Below are positions 41,497 through 51,637 of a stretch of 64,000 bases of DNA, in pieces. Source of the stretch: Sulfitobacter sp. F26169L (GTDB lineage: Bacteria > Pseudomonadota > Alphaproteobacteria > Rhodobacterales > Rhodobacteraceae); contig NZ_JAPMLP010000001.1 of assembly GCF_026410285.1 (NCBI RefSeq), forward strand, positions 744,001 through 808,000, read 5' to 3'. Position 1 is the stretch's first letter. Every line of letters begins with the position of its first letter. The notes under the pieces are model-generated. The model did no database searches. It was not told the DNA's origin and was given only the letters and a program-made list of their open reading frames with translations. The translations under genes were made by a program, and so were the position numbers.

Positions 41497-42233
41497 TGGG
41501 CAAGACGCCAACAGGAAAAAACACATCCGGTCGCGGGCAACGCGATCTGAAAGTGAAGGTGAAATCCGCGCGGGGTCGCAAGCTAAGCTCGACCCGCTGG
41601 TTGCAGCGCCAGTTGAATGACCCATACGTAAAACGCGCCAAGGCCGAAGGATACCGCGGCCGCGCGGCGTTCAAGATCATGGAACTGGATGACAAGTACC
41701 GCTTTCTGGTGCCGGGTGCGCGTATTGTCGATCTGGGCGCAGCTCCGGGCGGCTGGTGCCAGGTGGCGGTGAAACGATCCAACGTGCTGGGCGAGCGTGG
41801 CGGCAAGGCTGTGGGCACCATTCTAGCGATTGATTTGCAGGAAATGGAGCCGATCGCAGGCTGTGAAATCCACCAGCTTGATTTTATGGAAGACGACGCC
41901 GATCTGAAGGTCAAGGAATGGCTGAACGGGAATGCTGACGTGGTGATGTCAGACATGGCCGCCGCATCTTCGGGGCACAAGCAAACCGATCACTTGCGCA
42001 TCATCGCCCTATGTGAGGCCGCGGCCTATTTTGCGTTTGATGTTCTGGAGGAAGGCGGCACATTCATCGCCAAAACCCTCGCCGGGGGCGCCGAGGGTGA
42101 ATTGCAAAAACTGCTCAAACAGCGGTTCCGTAAGGTGGCGAATTTCAAGCCCCCCTCCAGTCGTCAGGACAGTTCAGAGAAATTTGTGGTTGCCACAGGC
42201 TTTAGGGCGGAGAAGCCCGAAGAAAGCGCCTAG
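41496..42233 (+). CDS. rlmE: 23S rRNA 2'-O-methyltransferase RlmE (FtsJ/RrmJ)
   Basis: Methylates U2552 of 23S rRNA in the 50S subunit. The 245-residue protein has a basic N-terminus, [19 protein letters not shown], then the SAM site [35 protein letters not shown] carries the catalytic aspartate, and FIAKTLAGG the catalytic lysine of the KDKE tetrad. It overlaps the ppx stop (TAATG). Confidence 0.95.
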   Translation: MGKTPTGKNTSGRGQRDLKVKVKSARGRKLSSTRWLQRQLNDPYVKRAKAEGYRGRAAFKIMELDDKYRFLVPGARIVDLGAAPGGWCQVAVKRSNVLGERGGKAVGTILAIDLQEMEPIAGCEIHQLDFMEDDADLKVKEWLNGNADVVMSDMAAASSGHKQTDHLRIIALCEAAAYFAFDVLEEGGTFIAKTLAGGAEGELQKLLKQRFRKVANFKPPSSRQDSSEKFVVATGFRAEKPEESA

Positions 42234-43641
42234 CACGCCATCGGCAACACTTCACTGATGGGCGCAGAAGCAAAATGCGCAGATGATGGGCGACAGTATT
42301 CGAGGGAACGCAATGGATGACCCCATCCCGTTAAGGGTCATGGGGAAAAGCTGGCGTCGCACTCAATTAGGCGTAAAATCCAGAAATGTTTGCAGATGCG
42401 CGGGTACTCGAAACCAGAAAGGTGAAAAGCCCTTCAAAGACAGCTTGGAAAAGTTTGTCTAATTAGACGGTTTAAAAGGGAAAGCCCGGGGAACGACAGC
42501 TTTAACATTTAGAAACTATTTACGATTTATGTATTATTGAGCCTCTGTATCTGCCCCTCGTATTTCTTGATGGGCAGAAACGGCCATACCTTCCAATGCC
42601 GTCGAGAAACCGCAACAATCGGAGCAATGGTTTTTGCGAAACGAAATGGCAGACTCTCTTACTGAGGTGGCGGTGGTCCCGATACCAGTCGCGGAACGCA
42701 GCATGGCCGCTGGCCGGCGTAAAGTTAGACCAAAAGTACGGTTTAAAGACCAGCAAGACCTCACACATGATTGAGCTCGATAGAGATCCCGTGCGACCTG
42801 CTCCTCCTAAGGGGCGTGATGGTAAGCAGATAAATTGTTGAGGGTTGGAATGAATGTTGGACCCGTTCAATGAGAAAAAACCACGCGGCCCCGCTGTTTT
42901 AGGGAAGTTCATTACCTACCATATGAAGGACTGCAAGGAACCTGCCATTAATGTGGTACGCGTGTATCGAAAGAAGCAATGAAATCAGAGGCATGTGACG
43001 GTTTTGAACTGCTATACCGATCACCGCCTCACGCACGCTCAAGTGACCTGTAAGGGTGTGGTAAACATGTTGGCCTTAAAAACTTCTTGTCACAAATTTA
43101 TATTTTCCAGTTATGTAGTGACGAGCCGGAACGCTGGCAGAGAGACCATGATTATAACCACCCTGCTAACTATACAGAAAATGTTGAATAATTATTGGAA
43201 TACTCTCTCATAAAAGCACTACCCAAAGTTTGAAATTTCATGGAAATTATCTTCTCCCCGCTTGTTTGCCTGTCTGCTGCCACACTGTAATCGTATTCTG
43301 AAAAGTTTCTAATTTTTATAGATACTTATCATCATATTCTGGGAGTTTTCCTAAGCCAATGAAGATAGGTTTTCTTCCACAGCAGACTCTATCTTCAATG
43401 TATCTCCCACCTGCATTTGATCAAAAATAGACGAGAAAAACCTTCTTTAAAACCAGTAACTTCTGAAGGCAGATCAACCTGTTTCAACGTCAGGTTACTT
43501 TTTCCCAACGGCTATCCGTTGCATTCATAGATGCTCCGAAAACTTAAAACAGAATAAAAATACTTCAGTCATTTTTTTGACGCACTTCAGTTTCAACCTT
43601 GGAGTGTGCTCTCGATTTTATGATAATTGGAAAGGTGACAC
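42234..43641 (+). other. Gene-poor stretch with short unplaced frames
   Basis: About 1.4 kb with rising AT content before the RTX gene. Short plus-strand frames include 42,313-42,462 (49 codons, lysine/arginine rich), a stretch ending near 42,772, and 42,854-42,982 (42 codons, basic). None has recognisable motifs. They may be debris of transferred DNA. A weak hairpin (AACCTG/CAGGTT) lies near 43,477-43,505. Confidence 0.4.
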
Positions 43642-45513
43642 ATGCCCACAGAAATACTTCAAACCTATAAGTACAACGGTACCCTGCTTGGGACCAATCT
43701 TATAAGTGACAATCCAAACATTCTGCTGGGGCACTTTTCGGGACCATCGACCGGAGAGTTTGCAGATAATGATGGTATGCTGGAAATTGATGACAGCAGG
43801 ATCAGCACATTTGACGGACAACCTGTAACCTATATCGGCTCTGGCACGGCAACACCTGGAGTCATTGTAGGCGGAGTTCTGGTAGCACTCGGTTCGCCCG
43901 CACAGCTTGTCGCATTTGATGCGAACGGCCAGATCTATTTCTATTATCCAAACGGAACTCCCAACCTGATTGGTGCGGTAGCACTCGCCATCGACATCGA
44001 ACCAAGTGCCACTGGAATTTTTGATAATCCTTATATCGGCACTGAAATAGATGACAATTTCAACGGTGATCACTTTGACAACTACATGTCCGGAAATGAA
44101 GGGGCTGACACAGTTGGTGGTGGTGGGGGCAACGATCAAATCGAAGGAGGAAATGATGCCGATCTGCTGATGGGTAATGAAGGACAAGACACTCTGGACG
44201 GGGGGGCCGACATGGACACCCTGTTCGGCGGTGACGGTGACGATCAACTCGGCGGAAACGCAGGTAACGACACCTTGTTTGGCGGCGCTGACAACGATCT
44301 GCTTTCCGGTGACGCTGGCGATGATCAACTCGGCGGTGATGCAGGTAACGACACCCTGAACGGAGGCGACGGAGCCGACCGTCTTTATGGAGGTAGCGGC
44401 AACGATCGTCTGGACGGAGATGATGGAAATGATCTGCTACGCGGCGGTGAAGGCGCAGACCTTCTGGCGGGGAGCGGGGGCAATGACACTCTGGACGGTG
44501 GGAACGACATGGACACCCTGTTCGGCGGTGACGGTGACGATCAGCTCGGCGGAAACGCAGGTAACGACACCTTGTTTGGCGGCGCTGACAACGATCTGCT
44601 TTCCGGTGACGCTGGCGATGATCAACTCGGCGGTGATGCAGGTAACGACACCCTGAACGGAGACGGCGGGAACGACCGGCTTTACGGTGGTAGCGGCAAT
44701 GATCGTCTGGATGGCGATGGTGGAAATGACCTGTTGCAGGGTGGCGAAGGCGCAGACGTCTTGGCTGGTGACAGTGGCAATGACACTCTGGACGGGGGGA
44801 ACGACATGGATACCCTATTCGGAGGCGACGGTGACGATCAGCTCGGGGGAAACGCAGGTAATGACATCTTGTTTGGTGGCGCTGATAACGATCTTCTTTC
44901 CGGTGACGCCGGCGATGATCAACTCGGCGGTGATGCAGGTAACGACACCCTGAACGGAGGCGACGGAGCCGACCGCCTTTATGGAGGTACCGGAGTGGAT
45001 CAGCTGTCAGGGGGGAATGGGACGGACAAGCTTTTTGGAGGAGACAATGACGACAGCTTGGATGGCGGCAGTGGCGAAGACCTGCTTCATGGTGGTCAAG
45101 GTGCCGACTTCCTAGACGGTGGTGGCGACAACGATGTTTTGAGTGGCGGCGATGGGAACGACACCCTGAACGGCGCAGAAGGGGCTGATAGATTGACAGG
45201 CGGAGAAGGTACAGACACGTTTGTTTTCAACTTTGTGTCAGAAAGCAATGTTGGCAGCCAAGACACGATCGTTGACTTCGAAGCAAACGAGATTGTCAAT
45301 CTTGCCGCAATCGATGCAAACACCCTCGTCGCATCGGATCAGGAGTTCAGCTTTATTAATGAAGCCGCTTTCAGCGCTGCCGGTCAGCTGCGCTTCTCAA
45401 CTGACGGAACCAACGGCACCCTGATGGGAGACGTAGATGGCGATGGTATCCATGACATGAGCATCGAACTGTTGGGCGTGACCTCCATGAGTGCTGACGA
45501 TTTCATATTGTAA
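43642..45513 (+). CDS. RTX-type calcium-binding secreted protein
   Basis: A 623-residue acidic protein with a hydrophilic N-terminal part (about residues 1-135) and then a long run of GGxGxDxLx nonapeptides (about 140-530) that bind calcium as a beta roll. The C-terminus (DTFVFNFVSESNVGSQDTIVDFEANEIVNL... and a final VTSMSADDFIL) is the usual type I secretion signal region. No catalytic domain is recognised. Three nearly identical 99-residue units start at about 44,209, 44,506 and 44,803. No secretion genes are adjacent. The locus is flanked by AT-rich DNA, which suggests transfer. Confidence 0.9.
   Translation: MPTEILQTYKYNGTLLGTNLISDNPNILLGHFSGPSTGEFADNDGMLEIDDSRISTFDGQPVTYIGSGTATPGVIVGGVLVALGSPAQLVAFDANGQIYFYYPNGTPNLIGAVALAIDIEPSATGIFDNPYIGTEIDDNFNGDHFDNYMSGNEGADTVGGGGGNDQIEGGNDADLLMGNEGQDTLDGGADMDTLFGGDGDDQLGGNAGNDTLFGGADNDLLSGDAGDDQLGGDAGNDTLNGGDGADRLYGGSGNDRLDGDDGNDLLRGGEGADLLAGSGGNDTLDGGNDMDTLFGGDGDDQLGGNAGNDTLFGGADNDLLSGDAGDDQLGGDAGNDTLNGDGGNDRLYGGSGNDRLDGDGGNDLLQGGEGADVLAGDSGNDTLDGGNDMDTLFGGDGDDQLGGNAGNDILFGGADNDLLSGDAGDDQLGGDAGNDTLNGGDGADRLYGGTGVDQLSGGNGTDKLFGGDNDDSLDGGSGEDLLHGGQGADFLDGGGDNDVLSGGDGNDTLNGAEGADRLTGGEGTDTFVFNFVSESNVGSQDTIVDFEANEIVNLAAIDANTLVASDQEFSFINEAAFSAAGQLRFSTDGTNGTLMGDVDGDGIHDMSIELLGVTSMSADDFIL
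44200..44972 (+). repeat. Tandem 297-bp repeats inside RTX gene
   Basis: The segment GACATGGACACCCTGTTCGG recurs with the same flanks at 44,209, 44,506 and (with two changes) 44,803, exactly 297 bases apart. Each unit encodes 11 nonapeptides. The third unit has diverged most. The in-frame period implies copy-number change without loss of reading frame. Confidence 0.9.
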
Positions 45514-45543
45514 TTCATACTTTGAACTCAGCAATATAAGAAA

Positions 45544-45578
45544 AAATAAGGTATGCCCCCCGAGGGTGTACCTTATTT
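45544..45578 (+). terminator. Terminator after RTX gene
   Basis: AAATAAGGTA pairs perfectly with TACCTTATTT over 10 bases, with an inner CCC/GGG stem, 31 bases after the RTX stop. It ends in a T-rich stretch. Confidence 0.85.
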
Positions 45579-45726
45579 AATGCATGCATTTCCGCTAGTG
45601 GGTCCAACGGCATGCACGTCGTTTAATTTATAATCCGCAATACACGTGTCTTTAAGACCCTTTCTAAATGCCTTCTGCATTTTCTATTAACTTCTCTTTG
45701 CGTTGCTGCAGGATAGGCAGGTTTGA

Positions 45727-46246
45727 TCATATCGTTATCCCCTTGTTTTCAAGGCCGAAAGTCATCTCCCAGGACTCGAACTCTTCCACGGTGCTGCAAC
45801 AGTCATTCGCCACCTTGATCAATGTCGTGCGGAATGGGTGAGGCGTGTATTGGGCTGGTTGCACCATAGCAAAGGCGTTGCGGTTGATCTTGTTCAGCGG
45901 GCTTTGGTAGCAAACGGATCACGGGAAAATACCAGCTTTGGAAATCCGCCGGTTGGCGCCAGTCCCCTTTGCGCCTTCGGGAGCACGGCATCGGTATCGT
46001 CAAACAACTTTTCCATGCGCAAAAACTCAATCCATACTGTGAAATATCCCAGATAGGCCGGATCAGCGGGAAAGAACGTGGTGTCGATATGTTTTGAATT
46101 TAGCCGCCCAACATATGTGAGACCGCTAGAAAGGGCTTGAACTTTTTCGGTTCCTCAAACTTAAGGATCGCTGCCAAAACTTCATCTATGGCCTTGTCAT
46201 CAAGCCTATCTGTTTCCTCAAAATAGTACACAATTTTGCACTTCAT
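45727..46246 (-). pseudogene. Decayed tyrosine recombinase (integrase) remnant
   Basis: On the minus strand, pieces in different frames add up to the C-terminal half of a phage-type integrase. One frame reads HIDTTFFPADPAYLGYFTVW and a DDTDAVLPK segment; another, after a stop, reads QPAQYTPHPFRTTLIKV, carrying the HxxR box, followed by a helix that resembles the usual EEFxxWxxxLG part. The catalytic tyrosine region is missing or lost. At least two frameshifts or stops separate the parts. The 5' limit is uncertain. Confidence 0.6.
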
Positions 46247-46953
46247 CCGCTCGTTGCATTCTGCAACTTATTCATCCTCTTCTTCTTAATCTGGGAAAAG
46301 GTTCTGAACTAATACCTCAAGCGACTTTGCGGGACTCTCAAATGTGGTTTTGAACTGCGTCTGGGAGGCAGGTAGATTGAGAAGAGGCTTTTAATTGCAC
46401 TCCTCGGCTGCTGTTCCTCAAGAAGTCAGGCTAATTCAGCACCAGAAGTGTATTAGGTTTGGTTGCGGTCATTAGATGCAGCCTACTTGGCCGTCATAAT
46501 GCCACTTTTTTAGCTATAATTCTGTACGTCGACATCAATTCAAAAGCACATGTTCGACAATATCCATAGCTGATCCACGGACCAACTCTTGTAAATGCTA
46601 TCCTTGAATTAAAGGTCAGCGAATATTCAACAAGCATCGTCAATTCTGGCAGCTGTGGACTGGTTCCAAAACATAGAAAGCGGCGTATACCCAATGGGTG
46701 CAAACAACAGGCAATCTTAACTACGTCGTTTTTGTCCCATTTTCATGACCAGACCAACGTTCCCTAAGCACCCGCCGCTTGTCCGATAGTACAGACCGCC
46801 CGCACGAGCTTAAGAAAATTGCAGCGTCTTGCCCTGCCATAGCAGCATTTCAGTACAGAGCATCGATACGACAACTATGAACAACCGTGCAGTTTTCGCA
46901 TGATCCAATGTCATTCTTATTGCTACGTTGAAATAAATTCGGACTGACCTCAG
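46247..46953. other. AT-rich gap without recognised gene
   Basis: About 700 bases between the integrase remnant and the GSCFA gene. A 69-codon minus-strand frame at 46,494-46,703 has no recognisable motif. Stops in all frames and AT richness suggest decayed DNA. Confidence 0.45.
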
Positions 46954-47994
46954 TCAATCCAACGCATCCTCTAATGTTTCTTCATCGCAAATCAGGTCGA
47001 GACTATTCTGTTTCTCGGAAATTGAAGCGCTATTGAATTCTTTAGCAAGAGCACCTGAAAAAAAGTGTTTCATAACGTAATTAACGCCAAACTGGTTAAC
47101 TGTTCGCTTGTCTGGGTTGAAAAACATTCCATTTGAAGGATGTGAGGAAATGATTTCGTAGGATGGAAAGTAGGTGACATCCTGATAATCATCAGCCATT
47201 TCGCCAGCAACTCCACGCAGGACCGATTTGGAATAAATGGTCGCTGGTAAAACGTGGGCATCAGTGGCCGTAGCTGTCAACGGTACAGGTGACACAGTAA
47301 GTAATGTTTGTGCGGTGGGATTGATATCTCTGAGACGCGTACGCATTTCGGTGAGATCGCTTAGGATTTCAGCGTGTCTAAGGTTTCGAAACCGGTATTT
47401 TGCCGGATCATACGATCCGGCAAGCGTGCCCGGAGCCATAGGGTACATGGTATTGTCTCTGACACTTTCCCAACCTTCGGTCAGTCCGAGCGTAAATACG
47501 AAAAGGTCTAGAGTTTCAAACATCTCGCGAACCTTGGCCAAGTGCTTTTCGCGCAAAGCCAGTACTGTCTCAACACTTTCCTGCCCTACAGGGTCAACGC
47601 TTGGGCGAAGCGCATCATAAAAGCGACCATCCTTTTCCCAGACCTGTTCCGTCGGCGTCCGTTTACCAAAGGCTTCGTCAAAAAGCTGGATCAACTGACG
47701 GGTTGTATAGATGTTGCCGTATCGGCACGAAAAAACTCCAAACCCCCAGCGTCGCGCCTCGGTTTCAGACTCAAACATCGAGGGGGCAGGCTCCATATCC
47801 ATAAAATTCGCACCGCGAATGGCAAGATTGTTCCCAATGTGCTGAGCAAAACAACTGCCCGCAGTGGCAACCTTATGTGATTTCTTTAGTTCCGGCGGCA
47901 ACCATAGATCTTTCAAATCTGCGTAGTGCCGCTCAGCGACGGCAGGACGCCAAAAAGCAGTGATGGGTTGCGACTTGTAAGGATTTATCATCAA
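46954..47994 (-). CDS. GSCFA-domain protein
   Basis: A 346-residue protein with the family signature AGSCFAQHIGNNL near residue 45. GSCFA proteins resemble SGNH hydrolases, and this one also has FTLGLTEGWE and conserved late SYEIISSHP and NQFGVNYVMKHF segments. Such proteins often accompany surface polysaccharide genes and may modify glycans, but the activity is unproven. It follows the alpha/beta-fold gene by nine bases on the same strand, so they form a pair. Confidence 0.87.
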   Translation of the reverse strand: MMINPYKSQPITAFWRPAVAERHYADLKDLWLPPELKKSHKVATAGSCFAQHIGNNLAIRGANFMDMEPAPSMFESETEARRWGFGVFSCRYGNIYTTRQLIQLFDEAFGKRTPTEQVWEKDGRFYDALRPSVDPVGQESVETVLALREKHLAKVREMFETLDLFVFTLGLTEGWESVRDNTMYPMAPGTLAGSYDPAKYRFRNLRHAEILSDLTEMRTRLRDINPTAQTLLTVSPVPLTATATDAHVLPATIYSKSVLRGVAGEMADDYQDVTYFPSYEIISSHPSNGMFFNPDKRTVNQFGVNYVMKHFFSGALAKEFNSASISEKQNSLDLICDEETLEDALD

Positions 47995-48003
47995 AGGCTC
48001 CGA

Positions 48004-48921
48004 TCAGGAATTTAACATGCTGTCGCGTAGCTGCTTGGCCCGCTGCAAATCACGCGCATCGGGTTTGGCCGTGTCTTGTTTTTGCGAAGGTCGCGCTTGT
48101 GCGCGTGCGATATTCTGTTCAGTCAACGCATAATGCGTTTTCAACAATGCATCCGCCTGAAAAGTAGGCGCCGTAAGGGCGGTTCTAACCCATGGTATCC
48201 ACGCTCTTGGTGGCGCTGAGCCGCTGTGGCCGAGAATATCCCAGAAACCGACATCGAACAAAACGCTTCTGCGGTGATTGGCGTCAATCGCGGCCATAAA
48301 TGGGGTAAGCTGGCTTTGGACATGCCCATAATCGCCAGCACTTTGCACGTAAATAACTCGGTTTCGGAACCCCTTGCTATAAAATTTACACATATTTATG
48401 GGCGCGATATCTGCAAGTTCGTGCAGGGATTTGGCAGAAGGCCAACATTTTTCACGGAAGGCCTCCGCACTAGCACTGCCGTAAGCTAGAAGATCTGTCT
48501 GTGGATTTGCCGCAACTGCGATGCTTCCAGCGTCAAGGAAAGAAAAATGCAATGCCGCAAATCCTCCAGAAGATCCCCCCACGTAAACCCGCCTGCTAGC
48601 GCCGAGGTGTTTTACGAGACCATCAATCAGCATTTTGATTTTTTCTGGTAGTCCGCTATTTTCCGAACCTATGTACCAACCAACGCTAAGATCGTCATGT
48701 TCAGCGAGCGTCACATCCGCGATTGCGATCTGGTGCGCATTAATAGGCAAAAACGGCTGAAAAAACGGGAATGGTCGGGTCTTGCGGTTAAGTGCTCCAT
48801 GGAAAAGTACGATTAGACTGTTCATACCACCTGCCTTGTAAGCAACCGGGATTTTTTGACCATCAATCTCAATCTCTACAGGTCCGTCGGAAAGAGTTAT
48901 TTTCTTATAATCGACTGCCAT
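48004..48921 (-). CDS. Alpha/beta-hydrolase-fold protein paired with GSCFA
   Basis: A 305-residue protein with YVGGSSGGFAAL (GxSxG nucleophile elbow, Ser near residue 118) and IVLFHGALNRK as oxyanion region, both features of the alpha/beta-hydrolase fold. A late GHSGSAPP segment may hold the catalytic histidine. The basic C-terminus is low in structure. It lies just upstream of the GSCFA gene. Role unknown; a polysaccharide-modifying esterase is possible. Confidence 0.65.
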   Translation of the reverse strand: MAVDYKKITLSDGPVEIEIDGQKIPVAYKAGGMNSLIVLFHGALNRKTRPFPFFQPFLPINAHQIAIADVTLAEHDDLSVGWYIGSENSGLPEKIKMLIDGLVKHLGASRRVYVGGSSGGFAALHFSFLDAGSIAVAANPQTDLLAYGSASAEAFREKCWPSAKSLHELADIAPINMCKFYSKGFRNRVIYVQSAGDYGHVQSQLTPFMAAIDANHRRSVLFDVGFWDILGHSGSAPPRAWIPWVRTALTAPTFQADALLKTHYALTEQNIARAQARPSQKQDTAKPDARDLQRAKQLRDSMLNS

Positions 48922-49433
48922 CAGATCAATTCCTGCATTTTCATTAAAATCACTACCTGACTATAAGGAGCCGATGTTCTCATACTGGCCCGGAGTCTGA
49001 TTTTCGCTCAATCTCAACTGCTTGGCGTTCTATATTAACAAATTTTTCTGAATACAACATTGGTTGTTGCAAAGCCACCAACCAAGAATAACTAAGGACC
49101 CACCAGGATTTCGACAACATTGAACACGCCAGTGAGGTCACCTTGTTGGCCAACCCACCTTCGCATACGTTCTGGCTTCAAAGGGATGCTTGATCAAGAC
49201 GAGGAAACTCCGCGCGCCCACCGCTGCTGCCAAGTGCAACACCTACCGCGTTGCCGACTACAAAGAGTACGTTATTGACCTGCAAAATCGTGACGATCCT
49301 GCAAAGTGATCTAAAGCACCATCACTAACCAATTCAACAACACCCTGACGGGTGTAGTCGGCGTGTATGTAGGGCGAAAGCCCCGCCTAAAATAACTATT
49401 TATACTCAGCCACTTAAACTGCATCTGATCGGC
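48922..49433. other. Gap between polysaccharide-type pair and integrated element
   Basis: About 500 bases with no intact gene. A plus-strand frame at about 49,129-49,309 reads like the C-terminal end of a protein (FAYVLASKGCLIKTR... VADYKEYVIDLQNRDDPAK) but lacks a start, so it is probably a gene fragment. I do not recognise it. Confidence 0.4.
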
Positions 49434-49448
49434 TGGCGGAGAGACAGG
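49434..49448. repeat. attL (left attachment site)
   Basis: TGGCGGAGAGACAGG is identical to the 3' end of tRNA-Ser at 59,898-59,912 and is the only part of a tRNA at this position, as expected for the duplicated core left by integration. Confidence 0.8.
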
Positions 49449-49566
49449 CGGCCAATGTGCCGTAACGCCCCGTAACGGGCTGCACCATATCACTATGTAA
49501 ATAAAGGGTTTAGCGGATTTTCATGTAACATGCTGTTGCTTTCAATTCGGTGCAATGTTATTTCTT

Positions 49567-49586
49567 ATGGCGGGTAGGTTAGGCGG
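49567..49586 (+). repeat. Left arm repeat of element (also half of an inverted repeat)
   Basis: ATGGCGGGTAGGTTAGGCGG recurs as a direct copy with two changes near the right end (59,823-59,842). Its first 14 bases recur inverted with one change at 49,630-49,643, just before the integrase start. Such arm-type sites bind integrase or an AlpA/Xis-type protein in related elements; binding here is inferred. Confidence 0.6.
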
Positions 49587-49659
49587 TAACTGTGGCGGAG
49601 GTTCTTGGACCTTACCGGATGAACGCGAAAACCCACCCGCCATAAAGTGGGGATCGGCT

Positions 49660-50943
49660 ATGCCTAGAAAAGCAAGAGAACTGTCGGCAATCGAAGTGAA
49701 GCGACTGGAACACTCTGGCAAGGGCGGCAATCAGACTGTCGCGGTCGGCGGTGTTGATGGTCTGTTGCTACAATTGACGCCAGTGAACGGGCGGTCATGG
49801 CTGTTGCGCTGCAAGATTGGTGACAAGCGGCGACATATCGGACTAGGTGGCTATCCTGACGTGACTTTGGGGCAAGCACGTGATCGGGCGAGGGAGGCGC
49901 GGGATATGATCTGGCAAGGCATTGATCCAGTGGAGCACCGCAAGGCCAACCGTGCGGCTTTGGTCACTGCGCAACGGCGGGGCCTGTCTTTCGATGATGC
50001 GATGGAACGCTATCTTGAGGGCAAGCTGCAAGAATTTGACAATGAGAAACACCGCAAGCAATGGCGGGCCACGCTGGACAAGTATGCGGTCCCGACTTTG
50101 GGCAAGATGCTGGTCGCGGATATTGACGTGTCCGACATCAAGCGAACGCTGGAACCTATCTGGGCCACCAAAACGGAAACCGCGTCACGTCTGCGCGGAC
50201 GTATCGAGGCGGTGATGGCGTGGGCTACGGTTGCGGGGCATCGGTCCGGTGACAACCCGGCGCGGTGGAAAGGCAATCTTGATGCGATCCTGCCCAAGCC
50301 GTCCAAGTTAGCAAAGGTGGTGCATCATCCGGCCTTGCCGATGGATGAGGCGGCAAGTTGGTTTTCTGATGTGCAGGGCCGTGACGGGTTCGCCACGCGG
50401 GCGCTGGAATTTATGGCAATGGTCGCGGCACGATCCGGCGAGGTGCGCGGCGCGGTTTGGTCTGAAATGGATTTGGACAAAGCAGTCTGGACGATACCGT
50501 CTAAGCGGATGAAAGCAAGGGCAGAACACCGTGTCCCTTTGACGAAAGAAGCCGTTGACCTGTTGAAGGGTCTGGACCGGCTTGCGGATTCCGAATTTGT
50601 ATTCCCTGCACCACGCGGCGGTGAGTTGTCCGATGCGGCGCTGTCGGCCTGTATGAAGCGGATACACGCGGCCAAGCCTGACAAGTATATGGACCGCCAG
50701 TCAGGGCGTCCAGCGGTCCCACATGGCTTGCGCAGCACGTTTAGGGATTGGGTGGCTGAGCGCACCGAATACCCCCGTGATATGGCAGAGATTGCGTTGG
50801 CGCATACTGTTGGCTCTGAGGTTGAACGGGCCTACAGACGCGGCGATATGGTGGAAAAGCGGCGGGCGATGATGGCGGCATGGGGGCGGTTCTTACGTGG
50901 TGAAACTGGCGCAAAGGTTGTGCAGATTGGGGCAGCGGTATGA
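49660..50943 (+). CDS. int: P4-type tyrosine integrase
   Basis: A 427-residue tyrosine recombinase for site-specific integration at tRNA-Ser. ATG 49,660 gives MPRKARELSAIEVKRLEHSGK, the usual start of P4-like integrases with the N-terminal DUF4102 arm-binding domain (VDGLLLQLTPVNGRSWLLRCKI, GLGGYPDVTLGQARDRA). A longer start at 49,555 would cross the inverted repeat. Catalytic residues are visible: R in ARSGEVRG, HGLR in the HxxR box, H in LAHTVG, and the tyrosine in ERAYRRGD. It sits next to attL, as expected. The stop overlaps the next start. Confidence 0.95.
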   Translation: MPRKARELSAIEVKRLEHSGKGGNQTVAVGGVDGLLLQLTPVNGRSWLLRCKIGDKRRHIGLGGYPDVTLGQARDRAREARDMIWQGIDPVEHRKANRAALVTAQRRGLSFDDAMERYLEGKLQEFDNEKHRKQWRATLDKYAVPTLGKMLVADIDVSDIKRTLEPIWATKTETASRLRGRIEAVMAWATVAGHRSGDNPARWKGNLDAILPKPSKLAKVVHHPALPMDEAASWFSDVQGRDGFATRALEFMAMVAARSGEVRGAVWSEMDLDKAVWTIPSKRMKARAEHRVPLTKEAVDLLKGLDRLADSEFVFPAPRGGELSDAALSACMKRIHAAKPDKYMDRQSGRPAVPHGLRSTFRDWVAERTEYPRDMAEIALAHTVGSEVERAYRRGDMVEKRRAMMAAWGRFLRGETGAKVVQIGAAV

Positions 50944-51572
50944 ACGAACGTTGGTTTAAGCGATCAGATTGGCCGATGGATTGGGAATTGGAACGGCGTT
51001 CTGAACTCATGGGCGCTATAGCAGAACTTCCGGGTGCTGATATGCTGAGTGAAGAAGAGGTAGAGCAGAAGGCTCTATTTCTGTGGAGCCACGTGGAGTT
51101 TGCTCGGGGTAGGGCAAAAAACTGCTCTAGACCAGCATCGCAAAAGGTAAGCGATGATGAGTTGCGAAAATTTGCTGATCTTTGCGAAAACTTGGCGCTC
51201 CACATTAACAAGATGCACGAACCCGCAATTTCAGCTTTAGGGCTTGAGGGATTTGGTGCTTTAGAATTTTCTGAAAAGCTGATTGATGCCAAAGAGGCTG
51301 CACGCTTTGCTTTTGGCATTGTTGAAGGAAAGCAAGTGCGCGGACGCAAGCCTGAGATCGAAGCATCAGAGATCAGCGATTTTGCGGGCCAGATGTATCA
51401 TCATATTACTGGCAAATTGCCGACGCTAACCACGAACCCACTGACGGGAAATGTAAGTGGCATCTGGTATGACTTCCTACACAGAGTTTTCAAAGTGGCC
51501 TATATCAAGGCAAGCGTGGCAGCACAGGCTAGAGTGGTAAGTGAGAAAATGCGACCTGAAAAAGTCGATTAA
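50940..51572 (+). CDS. Unknown protein downstream of integrase
   Basis: A 210-residue soluble protein starting at an ATG that overlaps the integrase stop (ATGA). It is helical and charged, with an EEEVEQKALFLWSHVEFARGRAKNC stretch. No domain is recognised. Translation with the integrase is likely. It could be a satellite regulator or accessory factor. Confidence 0.75.
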   Translation: MNERWFKRSDWPMDWELERRSELMGAIAELPGADMLSEEEVEQKALFLWSHVEFARGRAKNCSRPASQKVSDDELRKFADLCENLALHINKMHEPAISALGLEGFGALEFSEKLIDAKEAARFAFGIVEGKQVRGRKPEIEASEISDFAGQMYHHITGKLPTLTTNPLTGNVSGIWYDFLHRVFKVAYIKASVAAQARVVSEKMRPEKVD

Positions 51573-51637
51573 CTCCTTTTGAACGGATTGGCGCTCTGAA
51601 CTCATAATCAAGCATCTTGTAACAACGAGGTGCTTAA

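Noticed and set aside
42520..42912. 130-codon minus-strand frame.
   Set aside because: Composition is not protein-like, and short plus-strand frames cover the same bases. No recognisable family.
44200..44972. Regular DNA repeats that could be taken for a CRISPR array.
   Set aside because: They are in-frame 297-bp units of an RTX coding region without spacers.
49311..49433. Extra tRNA fragment near the left end of the element.
   Set aside because: Only the 15-bp att core matches tRNA-Ser; no further arms can be folded.
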